A stretch of DNA of 64,000 nt from Kocuria rosea (GTDB lineage Bacteria > Actinomycetota > Actinomycetes > Actinomycetales > Micrococcaceae): positions 124,001 through 188,000 of the forward strand of contig NZ_JAMBOG010000006.1 of the NCBI RefSeq assembly GCF_023715525.1, in the 5' to 3' direction. The position numbers and the translations under genes were made by a program. Numbering within the stretch: the first letter of the stretch is position 1; every line of letters begins with the position of its first letter. Positions 1 through 7,235 of the stretch are shown here, piece by piece. The notes beneath the pieces are model-generated. The model had not been told where the DNA came from, searched no databases, and saw only the letters and a program-made list of their open reading frames with translations.

Positions 1-601
1 ACTGCACGGCGGACGTGCCGATCGCGGCGCCGGCCACCCCGAGCCCGGCCCCGTGGACGAGCACGAGGTTCAGCCCGGCGTTGGCGGCCGCCCCGGCCCC
101 CGCGATGAGCAGCGGCGTCCTCGTGTCCTGCAGCCCTCGCAGCACGCCGGTCGCGGCGAGCACGACGAGCATGGGGGTCAGCCCGGGCAGGGACCAGTGC
201 AGGTACGTCACCGCGTGCTCGAGGACGTCGCCGCGGGCGCCCATGAGCTCCAGCAGCGGCCGGGCGAGGGCCCAGCCCGCGGCGGAGAGGACCGCGCCGA
301 GGCCCGCGGCGAGCCACAGGCCGTCCCGGCCCACCGCGACGGCCTCGGCGAGCCGGCCGGCCCCGAGGTGGCGGGCCACCGCCGGGGTGGTGCTGTAGGC
401 GAGGAAGACCATGAGCCCCACCACGGTCTGCACCGCCGTCGCCGCCACGCCCACGCCCGCGAGCTGGGGCGTGCCGAGGTGGCCGACGATCGCGGAGTCC
501 GCGAGCAGGAACAGCGGCTCCGCCACGAGCGCCCCGAAGGCCGGGACGGCCAGGGCGAGGATCTGGCGGTTGAGGCCGCGGGCGCGGGAAGTCGTGGTCA
601 C
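1..601 (-). CDS. MATE family efflux transporter (5' part; runs off the window)
   Basis: The first ~200 residues of a multidrug/toxin extrusion transporter, read leftwards off the window edge. The start is GTG at 601 (VTTTSRARGLNRQ). The N-terminal pattern ILALAVPAFGALVAEPLFLLADSAIVGHLG is typical of the first helix pair of DinF-type MATE proteins, followed by several hydrophobic helices and the GVLRGLQDTRTPL loop. MATE proteins export cationic compounds across the cytoplasmic membrane using Na+ or H+; the substrate here is unknown. A TAGCCT box at 608-613 lies 6 nt before the GTG and no ribosome-binding site is visible, so the message is probably leaderless. The C-terminal half is outside the window. 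Confidence 0.85.
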   Translation of the reverse strand, partial: MTTTSRARGLNRQILALAVPAFGALVAEPLFLLADSAIVGHLGTPQLAGVGVAATAVQTVVGLMVFLAYSTTPAVARHLGAGRLAEAVAVGRDGLWLAAGLGAVLSAAGWALARPLLELMGARGDVLEHAVTYLHWSLPGLTPMLVVLAATGVLRGLQDTRTPLLIAGAGAAANAGLNLVLVHGAGLGVAGAAIGTSAVQ

Positions 602-607
602 CGGACC

Positions 608-613
608 AGGCTA
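608..613 (-). promoter_or_regulatory. -10-like box of a leaderless promoter for the MATE gene
   Basis: TAGCCT on the minus strand, 6 nt from the GTG at 601. No convincing -35 is visible. Confidence 0.4.
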
Positions 614-624
614 CCGACGCCCGG

Positions 625-1008
625 TCAGGCGGGCCCGCCGCCGCGGAGCCGGTCCATCTCCCGCCGGTCCTTCTTCGTGGGCCGGCCCGCGCCGCGGTCG
701 CGCCGGGGCACCGCGGCGTGCAGGGGTGCCGGCGGGGGCGGGCTGTGGTCCACGTAGGCGGTCGCGGCCACGGGCGGGCCCACCCGCTTGACCAGCAGGC
801 GCACGACCTCGAGCACCTGCTCGTGGCCGGGACGGCGCACGGTGACCCGCTGGCCCGGGCGCACGGGCTGGGCGGCCTTGACCGAGGTGCCGTCGATCCT
901 GACGTGGCCCGCGCGGCACGCGGCCGTGGCCGCGGAGCGCGTCTTGAACACGCGCACCGCCCACAGCCACACGTCGACGCGGACGCTCGCGGGCTCCTGG
1001 GCCGTCAT
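625..1008 (-). CDS. RNA-binding S4 domain protein (Hsp15-like)
   Basis: A 127-residue protein starting at the ATG at 1008 (MTAQEPASVRVDVWLWAVR). Residues ~10-75 form an S4 RNA-binding domain: VDVWLWAVRVFKTRSAATAACRAGHVRIDG, followed by the strand motif VRPGQRVTVRRPG. The basic tail (RRDRGAGRPTKKDRREMDRL) is typical of the Hsp15/YrfH-like actinobacterial family. Escherichia coli Hsp15 binds free 50S subunits carrying nascent chains; a similar ribosome-rescue role here is inferred from family membership. An in-frame upstream extension to 1143 exists but has no family-like sequence, so the shorter start is preferred. The stop at 625 is 24 bp from the start of the MATE gene. Confidence 0.85.
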   Translation of the reverse strand: MTAQEPASVRVDVWLWAVRVFKTRSAATAACRAGHVRIDGTSVKAAQPVRPGQRVTVRRPGHEQVLEVVRLLVKRVGPPVAATAYVDHSPPPPAPLHAAVPRRDRGAGRPTKKDRREMDRLRGGGPA

Positions 1009-1174
1009 CACGGCCTGCCCCCAGGGGCAGGGACGCCGGGGGGGTCGATGGTCCCGGCCCGGTGGGGGACGTCGATGCAGGTCATGCGCTCCATTGTGCC
1101 CAACCCCAGCCCGGGCGGTCCGCGCCGGCGGCGCCGGGCCCACCGGGCAATGTGCTACCGACCGGTGTTCCGCA

Positions 1175-1204
1175 GCACATGTGCAGCGCGAATGCCCCTA
1201 CACT
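1175..1204 (+). promoter_or_regulatory. Candidate promoter/operator of the binding-protein gene
   Basis: A perfect 10-bp palindrome GCACATGTGC (1175-1184) sits where a -35 would lie, ahead of a -10-like TACACT at 1199-1204. The gene starts at 1290. The regulator is unknown. The rest of 1009-1289 shows no gene. Confidence 0.35.
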
Positions 1205-1289
1205 GAGGCACATTCAGCGGTCGGCCGCCCGCGGGGCACGACGTCGCGTCCCGGAGCGGTCACCCACCTCCTGAGGGAAGGACAGATCC

Positions 1290-2129
1290 ATGAAGAGCAG
1301 GTTCCGCGGGGCGGGCACCCTGTCCGTGCTGGCCGTCTCCGCGCTGGCGCTGAGCGCGTGCTCGAGCACCGGGGGCGGCGAGCAGGCCGGCGGCGACGCG
1401 AGCGGCGGGGAGATCAGCCTGGTCACCCCGGGCACGCTCACGGTGTGCTCGGACATCCCCTACCGCCCCTTCGAGTACACGGAGGACGGGCAGACCGTCG
1501 GCTTCGACGTCGACCTGGTGAACAGCATCGCCGAGGACATGGGGGTGCAGACGGAGTTCATCCGCACCGGCTTCGAGGGCATCCAGTCGGGCGTGGCCCT
1601 GGACTCGAACCAGTGCGACCTCGCCGCCTCGGGGATGACCATCAACGAGCAGCGCGAGTCCGTCATGGACTTCTCGGACCCCTACCTCGACGACAACCTC
1701 GCCCTGCTGGTGGCCCCGGACGCCGACATCGACTCCTTGGCCGACGTCCAGGGCAAGCGCGTGGGCGTGCAGCAGGCCACCACGGGCGAGACCCAGGCCG
1801 AGGAGAACAACGCCGAGGTCGTGCAGTACGAGGACTCGGCCCTGATGATCCAGGGGCTCAACACCGGCGACGTCGAGGCCGTGATCGGCAACATCTCCGT
1901 GATGGGCCCGGCCATCACCGACAACCCCGAGCTGCGCCTGGTCGAGGAGATCGAGACCGGCGAGCAGCTGGGCCTGGCCGTGAAGACCGGCAACACCGCC
2001 CTGCTCGACCAGGTCAACGAGTCGCTGGCGGCCATGAAGGAGGACGGCACCCTCGAGGAGCTCGAGGGCAAGTGGCTGGGCACCGGGGAGGCCGCCGGAT
2101 CGGCGAGCCCGGAGCCGTCCGCGAGCTGA
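1290..2129 (+). CDS. ABC transporter substrate-binding lipoprotein (amino-acid type)
   Basis: A 279-residue periplasmic-type binding protein of the SBP_bac_3 family. The N-terminus has a lipoprotein signal (MKSRFRGAG, hydrophobic core, LSAC with Cys24 as lipidation site), then a Gly/Ser-rich linker. The mature part has family hallmarks: LTVCSDIPYRPFEYTEDGQTVGFDVDLV and the second-lobe motif LADVQGKRVGVQQATTGE. It should capture a polar amino acid or similar small amine and pass it to a membrane ABC permease. A good Shine-Dalgarno (GGAAGG) precedes the ATG. No permease or ATPase gene follows, so it is an orphan binding protein in this window; a hairpin terminator at 2182-2214 ends the unit. 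Confidence 0.9.
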   Translation: MKSRFRGAGTLSVLAVSALALSACSSTGGGEQAGGDASGGEISLVTPGTLTVCSDIPYRPFEYTEDGQTVGFDVDLVNSIAEDMGVQTEFIRTGFEGIQSGVALDSNQCDLAASGMTINEQRESVMDFSDPYLDDNLALLVAPDADIDSLADVQGKRVGVQQATTGETQAEENNAEVVQYEDSALMIQGLNTGDVEAVIGNISVMGPAITDNPELRLVEEIETGEQLGLAVKTGNTALLDQVNESLAAMKEDGTLEELEGKWLGTGEAAGSASPEPSAS

Positions 2130-2181
2130 CGCACGGCACCACCCCGCGGGACGAGCCGGGGCGGTGTGAGGAGCACCACGG

Positions 2182-2214
2182 ACGCCGTGGCCCGCACGGG
2201 GCGGGCCACGGCGT
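2182..2214 (+). terminator. Hairpin terminator after the binding-protein gene
   Basis: 14-bp perfect arms at 2182-2195 and 2201-2214 (outer ends ACGCCGT/ACGGCGT) with a 5-nt loop. There is no U-tract, as is common in high-GC actinobacteria. Confidence 0.6.
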
Positions 2215-2297
2215 CGTCGTCCGTAGGCTGGGCGCAGGACGCGGCCCGCTCGGACCGCGAGACCCATGACCCCACGACGACGACAGGGGATGCGCCC

Positions 2298-4277
2298 GTG
2301 ACGACCGCCTCCGGCCTCGAGCTGCAGCACGTCCACCCCGGTGTCCGCCCGCAGGACGACCTGTACCGCCACGTCAACGGCGGGTGGATCGAGGCCCACG
2401 AGCTGCCGGACGACCGCTCGGCCGACGGGGCGTCCGCGATCCTCACGGACCGCAACACCGAGCGGGTGCACGAGATCATCCAGGAGGCCCCGCCCGGTTC
2501 CCGCATGGGCGCGCTCTACCGCTCCTTCCTGGACGAGGAGGAGATCGAGCGCCGCGGCCGCGCCGCGCTGGAGCCCGACCTCGCGCTGCTGGACGCCGCC
2601 CGCGACAAGGACGGGCTCGCCCGCGCCTCGGCGGCCCTGCAGCGCACCGGCGTGGACGGGCTGCTGTCCTTCTTCGTGGAGAACGACTCCCGGGACTCCT
2701 CCCGCTACTCCTTCTTCCTGTGCCAGGACGGGCTGTCCCTGCCCTCGAAGTCCTACTACACGGACGCCGTGCACGAGCGGCTGCGGGCGGCGTTCACGGA
2801 CCACGTCGCGGCGATGCTCGCGCTCGCCGGCCTCCCGGCGCACTGGGGGGTGGACCCCGCCCAGGCCGCCGCCACGGTGATGGCCATGGAGACCCAGCTG
2901 GCCGCCGCGCAGTGGGACACGGTCGCGGCCCGGGACGTCGAGGAGATGTACAACCCCGTGGACGTGGCCGGCCTGCACGCGATGGCGCCGGGCCTGCCGT
3001 GGGCCGCGTGGCTCGAGGGCACCACCCCGGGCCGCGGCACGGGGATCTTCGACCGGATCATCGTGCGCCAGCCCTCGTTCGTGGCCGGGCTCGGCCGGCT
3101 GTGGCAGGCGTGGTCCGAGGAGCAGATCCGGATCTGGCACGCGTGGCGGATCGTGTCCAAGCGCGCCCCCTTCCTGCCCGGGACGTTCGTCGAGGAGAAC
3201 TTCCGCTTCTACAGCACCGCGCTGTCCGGGATCACCCGCCCCCGCGAGCGCTGGAAGCGGGCCGAGTTCCTCGTCACCCGGATCCTGGGCGACGACGTGG
3301 CCCGGGCCTACACGGCCCGCTGGTTCCCGCCCGCGCACAAGGCCCGCATCGAGCAGCTCGTCGAGCACCTGCTGGCCGCCTACCGGGAGCGGATCGGGCG
3401 GCTGGAGTGGATGTCGGAGGCCACCCGGGCGCGCGCCCTCGAGAAGCTGTCCACGTTCACCGTCAAGGTCGGCTACCCGGAGACGTGGCGCGACTACTCC
3501 TCGCTGCGCCTGGACCCCCGGGACCTGCTCGGCAACGTCCGGGCCGGGCTGGCGCTGGAGCACGACCGGACCGTCGGGAAGATGGGCACCCCGGTGGACC
3601 GGGGCGAGTGGTTCCTCTACCCCCACTGGGTCAACGCTTACTTCCACCCCGTGCTCAACGAGGTCGTCTTCCCCGCCGGGATCCTCCAGCCGCCGTTCTT
3701 CGACATCGACGCCGACGACGCCGTCTGCTACGGCGCGATCGGCTCCGTCATCGGCCACGAGATCGGCCACGGCTTCGACGACCAGGGCGCCAAGTACGAC
3801 GCGGCCGGTCACCTCGAGAACTGGTGGACCGAGGAGGACCGCGCCGAGTTCGCCCGGCGCACGGCCGCACTGGTCGCCCAGTACGACGGCTACACCCCCG
3901 GCGGACTGGACCCGGCCGAGCACCACGTCAGCGGCGCCTTCACCGTGGGGGAGAACATCGGGGACCTCGGCGGGCTCGAGATCTCCCTGGTGGCCTACCG
4001 GATGGCCCTGCGGGAGCGGGGGCTGGACCTGGACACCGCCCCGGTGCTCGACGGGCTGACGGGCCGGGAACGGTTCTTCTACGCCTACGCGGCGCTGTGG
4101 CGCTCGACCGCCCGGCAGCAGGAGCTGGTCAACCGGCTCGCCACCGACCCGCACGCCCCCGAGGAGTTCCGCTGCAACGGCGTGGTGCGCAACATGGACG
4201 CCTTCCACGCGACGTTCGCGACGTGCCCCGGGGACGGGCTGTGGCTCGCCCCCGGGGAGCGGGTGCACATCTGGTGA
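2298..4277 (+). CDS. M13 family zinc metallopeptidase (neprilysin/PepO-like)
   Basis: A 659-residue protein, close to the usual ~650 of bacterial PepO-like M13 enzymes. The GTG start at 2298 is chosen because AGGGG lies 8 nt upstream and the conserved N-terminus (VRPQDDLYRHVNGGWIE) follows; an upstream frame extension is not family-like. Catalytic elements are visible: GHEIGHGFDD with the HExxH zinc motif at about residues 487-491, and ENIGDLGG at 552-559, supplying the third zinc ligand (ExxxD). The C-terminus PGERVHIW resembles that of the family. M13 enzymes cleave small peptides on the N-terminal side of hydrophobic residues. No signal peptide is visible, so a cytoplasmic peptide-processing role is likely. 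It is convergent with the amidase gene. Confidence 0.93.
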   Translation: MTTASGLELQHVHPGVRPQDDLYRHVNGGWIEAHELPDDRSADGASAILTDRNTERVHEIIQEAPPGSRMGALYRSFLDEEEIERRGRAALEPDLALLDAARDKDGLARASAALQRTGVDGLLSFFVENDSRDSSRYSFFLCQDGLSLPSKSYYTDAVHERLRAAFTDHVAAMLALAGLPAHWGVDPAQAAATVMAMETQLAAAQWDTVAARDVEEMYNPVDVAGLHAMAPGLPWAAWLEGTTPGRGTGIFDRIIVRQPSFVAGLGRLWQAWSEEQIRIWHAWRIVSKRAPFLPGTFVEENFRFYSTALSGITRPRERWKRAEFLVTRILGDDVARAYTARWFPPAHKARIEQLVEHLLAAYRERIGRLEWMSEATRARALEKLSTFTVKVGYPETWRDYSSLRLDPRDLLGNVRAGLALEHDRTVGKMGTPVDRGEWFLYPHWVNAYFHPVLNEVVFPAGILQPPFFDIDADDAVCYGAIGSVIGHEIGHGFDDQGAKYDAAGHLENWWTEEDRAEFARRTAALVAQYDGYTPGGLDPAEHHVSGAFTVGENIGDLGGLEISLVAYRMALRERGLDLDTAPVLDGLTGRERFFYAYAALWRSTARQQELVNRLATDPHAPEEFRCNGVVRNMDAFHATFATCPGDGLWLAPGERVHIW

Positions 4278-4329
4278 CCCCAGTGCGCGGGCCCGGCCCC
4301 GGTCAGCACCCGATCTGCCCGAGCAGGCC

Positions 4330-4357
4330 CGTGCCGGCGGCTCACCGCACCGGCACG
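4330..4357. terminator. Weak inverted repeat between convergent genes
   Basis: CGTGCCGG (4330-4337) and CCGGCACG (4350-4357) can form an 8-bp stem with a 12-nt loop between the M13 and amidase stop codons. It may act in both directions. Confidence 0.35.
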
Positions 4358-4358
4358 G

Positions 4359-6083
4359 TCACCCCTGCAGGGGCGGGGTGCGCGGCGGGGCGGTGCGGCG
4401 GGCGCCGGTGGCCTCGAACGCTGCCGCCAGGCGCAGGAGCTCCGTGTCGTCCCAGGCGCGGCCGGCGATCGTGAGCCCGACGGGCATGCCGATGTCGGCC
4501 ATCGTGCCCATCGGCACGGTCACCGTGGGGATGCCGAGGTGCCGGGGCACGAGGTTGCCGTTGGCCACCCACACGCCGTTGCGCCACGCGAGCTCCGCGG
4601 ACGCCTCGTCGACGTCGGCGTCGGCCGGGCCGACGTCGGCGACGGCCGGGAAGACGACGGCGTCGAGGCCGCGCTCGTCCATCCACTGCTCGAGGTCCAC
4701 GCGGCGCGTCCGCTCGAGCCCGCGCAGCCCGTCCTCCAGGCCGGGGATCCCGGTGAGCACGGGGACGCCGTGCTCGCGCACGAACGCCGGGTAGTCGGCG
4801 ATGTCGTCGTCGAAGCCGTCGTAGCGGTCGGGCAGCGCGCCGGCCGGGTGGGGGAAGATCCTGGCGCCGTCGACGTCGGCGAGGCGGTGCAGGGCGGGGT
4901 CGCCGTTGGCGGCGAGGAAGTCGTGCCAGGACCAGGCGGAGAGGTCGAGGATCTCCCGGCGCAGGTACTCGGGGCTCACGAACCCGCGGGTGGCGATGGT
5001 CGGGGCGCCGGGGCGGTCGCCCTCGTAGTTGGTCACGGCGGGGAAGTCGACCTCGACGACCTCGGCGCCGGCGGCCTCGAGGTCGCGGCGGGCGGCCTCC
5101 CAGAGGGCGAGCACCGACGCGCGCGGCTCAATGCGCCGCCCGGTCGGCCCGCCGATCCCCGGGTGCTCCGCGGTGCCGGCCTCGGGGTCGGCCCCGATGT
5201 ACATGCGCGGCACGCCCAGGCGCACGCCGGTCAGGACCCGGGCGGCCGCGGCGGCGTCGGCCACCTCGAGGGCGCGGTAGGAGGCGGGGCGCACGGCCGA
5301 CGCCGTCGGGATCTCGACCCAGGGCTGCACGCGCCAGAAGTCGCCGCGGGTCTCGGCGTCGTCGGCGACGACCACGTCGAGCACCTCGAACAGGTCCGCC
5401 ATGGTGCGGGTGTGCGGCACGACGACGTCCATCGTCGGCACGAGCGGCCAGTTGCCGCGCACGGAGATGATCCCGCGCGAGGGGGTGTAGGCGCACAGCG
5501 CGTTGTTGGAGGCCGGCGCCCGGCCCGAGGACCAAGTCTCCTCGCCGAGGCCGAACGCCGCGAAGGAGGCCGCCGTCGCCGTGCCCGAGCCGTTGGAGGA
5601 GCCCGAGCCGAAGGCCGCGGTGAGGTGGTCGGCGCTGTACGGGCTCTCGGCGCGGCCGTAGACGCCGCGCTGCATGCCGCCGTTGGCCATCGGGGGCATG
5701 TTGGTCAGCCCGATCAGCACCGCGCCTCCCGCGCGCAGGCGCTCGATCGTGAACGCGTCGCGCTGGGCGACGAGGTGCTCGAACGCGGGCGAGCCCGCGG
5801 CCACGGTGAGCCCGCGCACCTGGTAGCTGTCCTTGGCGGTGTACGGGATGCCGTCCAGCGGGCCCAGCGTCTGCCCCCGGGCGCGGCGGGCGTCGGAGGC
5901 GCGGGCCTCGGCCAGGGCCTGCGGGTTGTCCACCACCACGGCGTTGAGGCAGGGGCCGCCCCGGTCGTAGGCGGCGATCCGCTCGAGGTAGAGCCGGACC
6001 AGCTCCTCGCTCGTCGTGCGCCCGGCCTCCAGGGCGGCGCGCAGCTGCCCGATGGTCGCCTCGACGACGTCGACGGTGCTCAT
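4359..6083 (-). CDS. Amidase-signature (AS) family hydrolase next to agmatine deiminase
   Basis: A 574-residue amidase-signature enzyme. The catalytic Lys lies in GIPYTAKDSY (about Lys84) and the cis-Ser in the Gly/Ser-rich loop AFGSGSSNGSG (about 158-167). The segment aligning with the usual GTDTGGSIRxPA nucleophile motif reads GLGEETWSSGRAPA (nucleophile probably Ser186), an unusual variant. AS enzymes hydrolyse C-N bonds of amides, carbamoyl compounds and related substrates. Its start codon overlaps the agmatine deiminase stop (ATGA, 6080-6083), so the two are translationally coupled as the last genes of a four-gene operon. It is a candidate for the missing N-carbamoylputrescine hydrolysis step; that role is inferred from context only. 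It could instead be a general acylamide hydrolase. Confidence 0.85.
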   Translation of the reverse strand: MSTVDVVEATIGQLRAALEAGRTTSEELVRLYLERIAAYDRGGPCLNAVVVDNPQALAEARASDARRARGQTLGPLDGIPYTAKDSYQVRGLTVAAGSPAFEHLVAQRDAFTIERLRAGGAVLIGLTNMPPMANGGMQRGVYGRAESPYSADHLTAAFGSGSSNGSGTATAASFAAFGLGEETWSSGRAPASNNALCAYTPSRGIISVRGNWPLVPTMDVVVPHTRTMADLFEVLDVVVADDAETRGDFWRVQPWVEIPTASAVRPASYRALEVADAAAAARVLTGVRLGVPRMYIGADPEAGTAEHPGIGGPTGRRIEPRASVLALWEAARRDLEAAGAEVVEVDFPAVTNYEGDRPGAPTIATRGFVSPEYLRREILDLSAWSWHDFLAANGDPALHRLADVDGARIFPHPAGALPDRYDGFDDDIADYPAFVREHGVPVLTGIPGLEDGLRGLERTRRVDLEQWMDERGLDAVVFPAVADVGPADADVDEASAELAWRNGVWVANGNLVPRHLGIPTVTVPMGTMADIGMPVGLTIAGRAWDDTELLRLAAAFEATGARRTAPPRTPPLQG

Positions 6084-7186
6084 CGGCGGCCCTGCCCGTG
6101 CCCGGCGCCCGTGCGGGCGGCCGGCTGCTGCTGGGTGATGCAGTGGATGCCGCCGCCGAAGGCGAAGATGTCGCGGGCGTCGACCGGCTCGACGGCCCGC
6201 CCGGGGTAGGCCTGCCCGAGGATCCGGGCGGCGACGGCGTCGTTCGGGTCGTCGAAGGCGCACAGCACGACGACGCCGTTGGCGACGTAGTGGTTGATGT
6301 AGGAGAAGTCGACGAACCCGTCGCCGGCGTCGAGGACGGTGGGGGCGGGGACGTCGACGACGCGCAGCCGGCGGCCCTGCGCGTCGGTGGCCGCCTCCAG
6401 CACGGCGCGGATCTGCCGGGACACCTCGAAGTCCGGGTGGGCCGGGTCGTCCTGGCGGTGCACCAGGACGGTGCCCGCGCCGGCGAAGGCGGCCACGATG
6501 TCGACGTGGCCGCGGGTGCCGAACTCGTCGTAGTCGCGGGTCAGCCCGCGGGGCAGCCAGATCGCCCTGGTGGTGCCCAGCCGGGCGTGGATCTCGGCCT
6601 CGACCTGCTCCTTGGTGGCGCCGGGGTTGCGGCCGGGGTCCAGCTGCACGGTCTCGGTGAGCAGGACGGTGCCCTCGCCGTCGACGTGGAAGCCCCCGCC
6701 CTCGTTGACCAGGGCGCTGGGGACCACCTCCGCACCCGACCGCTCGGCGACGAAGCGGCCCAGGTGCTGGTCGCTCCCCCAGGCGGCCCACTCCTGGGCG
6801 CCCCAGCCGTTGAACACCCAGTCCACGGCGGCCACCGACCCGTCGGCCCCGTGGGCGAAGGTGGGCCCGGAGTCGCGCAGCCAGGCGTCGTCCAGGGGGG
6901 CCTGGACGACCTCGATCCCCTCCCCCAGTGCGGCCCGGGCCGCGGCCGCGTCGACGGGGTCGGCCACGACGGTCACGGGCTCGTGGCGGGCGATCGTGCG
7001 GGCCACGGCCGACCAGGCGCGGCGGGCCCGCTCCAGGGTGTCGGACCCGGCGGGGCCGAAGGTGTCGTTGGGGGGCGGGAAGGCCATCCAGGTCCGCTCG
7101 TGGGGAGCCCACTCGGCGGGCATCACGGTGGCCGTCGTGGCGGCCGCCGCGGCGGGGTCGGCGGCGGGGCGGGTGGCAGGGTGCAT
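6080..7186 (-). CDS. aguA: Agmatine deiminase (agmatine iminohydrolase)
   Basis: A 368-residue guanidine-modifying enzyme of the peptidylarginine-deiminase superfold. It converts agmatine to N-carbamoylputrescine and ammonia. Family motifs are clear: MPAEWAPHERTWMAFPPPNDTFG near the N-terminus, LNEGGGFHVDGEGTVLLTE, and the catalytic FGGGIHCITQQQP with the nucleophilic Cys at about residue 349. The ATG at 7186 is used here; an internal Met (MPAEWAPHE) about 21 residues in is an alternative start. It is the third gene of the operon MFS-amidohydrolase-aguA-amidase. No nitrilase-type AguB lies in the operon. Confidence 0.9.
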   Translation of the reverse strand: MHPATRPAADPAAAAATTATVMPAEWAPHERTWMAFPPPNDTFGPAGSDTLERARRAWSAVARTIARHEPVTVVADPVDAAAARAALGEGIEVVQAPLDDAWLRDSGPTFAHGADGSVAAVDWVFNGWGAQEWAAWGSDQHLGRFVAERSGAEVVPSALVNEGGGFHVDGEGTVLLTETVQLDPGRNPGATKEQVEAEIHARLGTTRAIWLPRGLTRDYDEFGTRGHVDIVAAFAGAGTVLVHRQDDPAHPDFEVSRQIRAVLEAATDAQGRRLRVVDVPAPTVLDAGDGFVDFSYINHYVANGVVVLCAFDDPNDAVAARILGQAYPGRAVEPVDARDIFAFGGGIHCITQQQPAARTGAGHGQGRR

Positions 7187-7235
7187 GGTCTCGGTCTCCT
7201 GGGTCGGTCGGTGATCGGGGTCGGGGGCGCGGCGC

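Noticed and set aside
53-757. Long plus-strand open frame opposite the MATE and S4 genes
   Set aside because: Its composition is shadow-like (Arg/Gly/His-rich, no motifs) and the opposite strand has clear MATE and S4 domains.
1260-4268. 1002-residue minus-strand open frame
   Set aside because: It lies opposite the binding protein and M13 peptidase, both with diagnostic motifs; it is a high-GC frame shadow.
4359-7112. 917-residue frame joining the amidase to upstream sequence
   Set aside because: The part upstream of 6083 is the wrong frame of agmatine deiminase; the amidase has its own ATG in an ATGA overlap.
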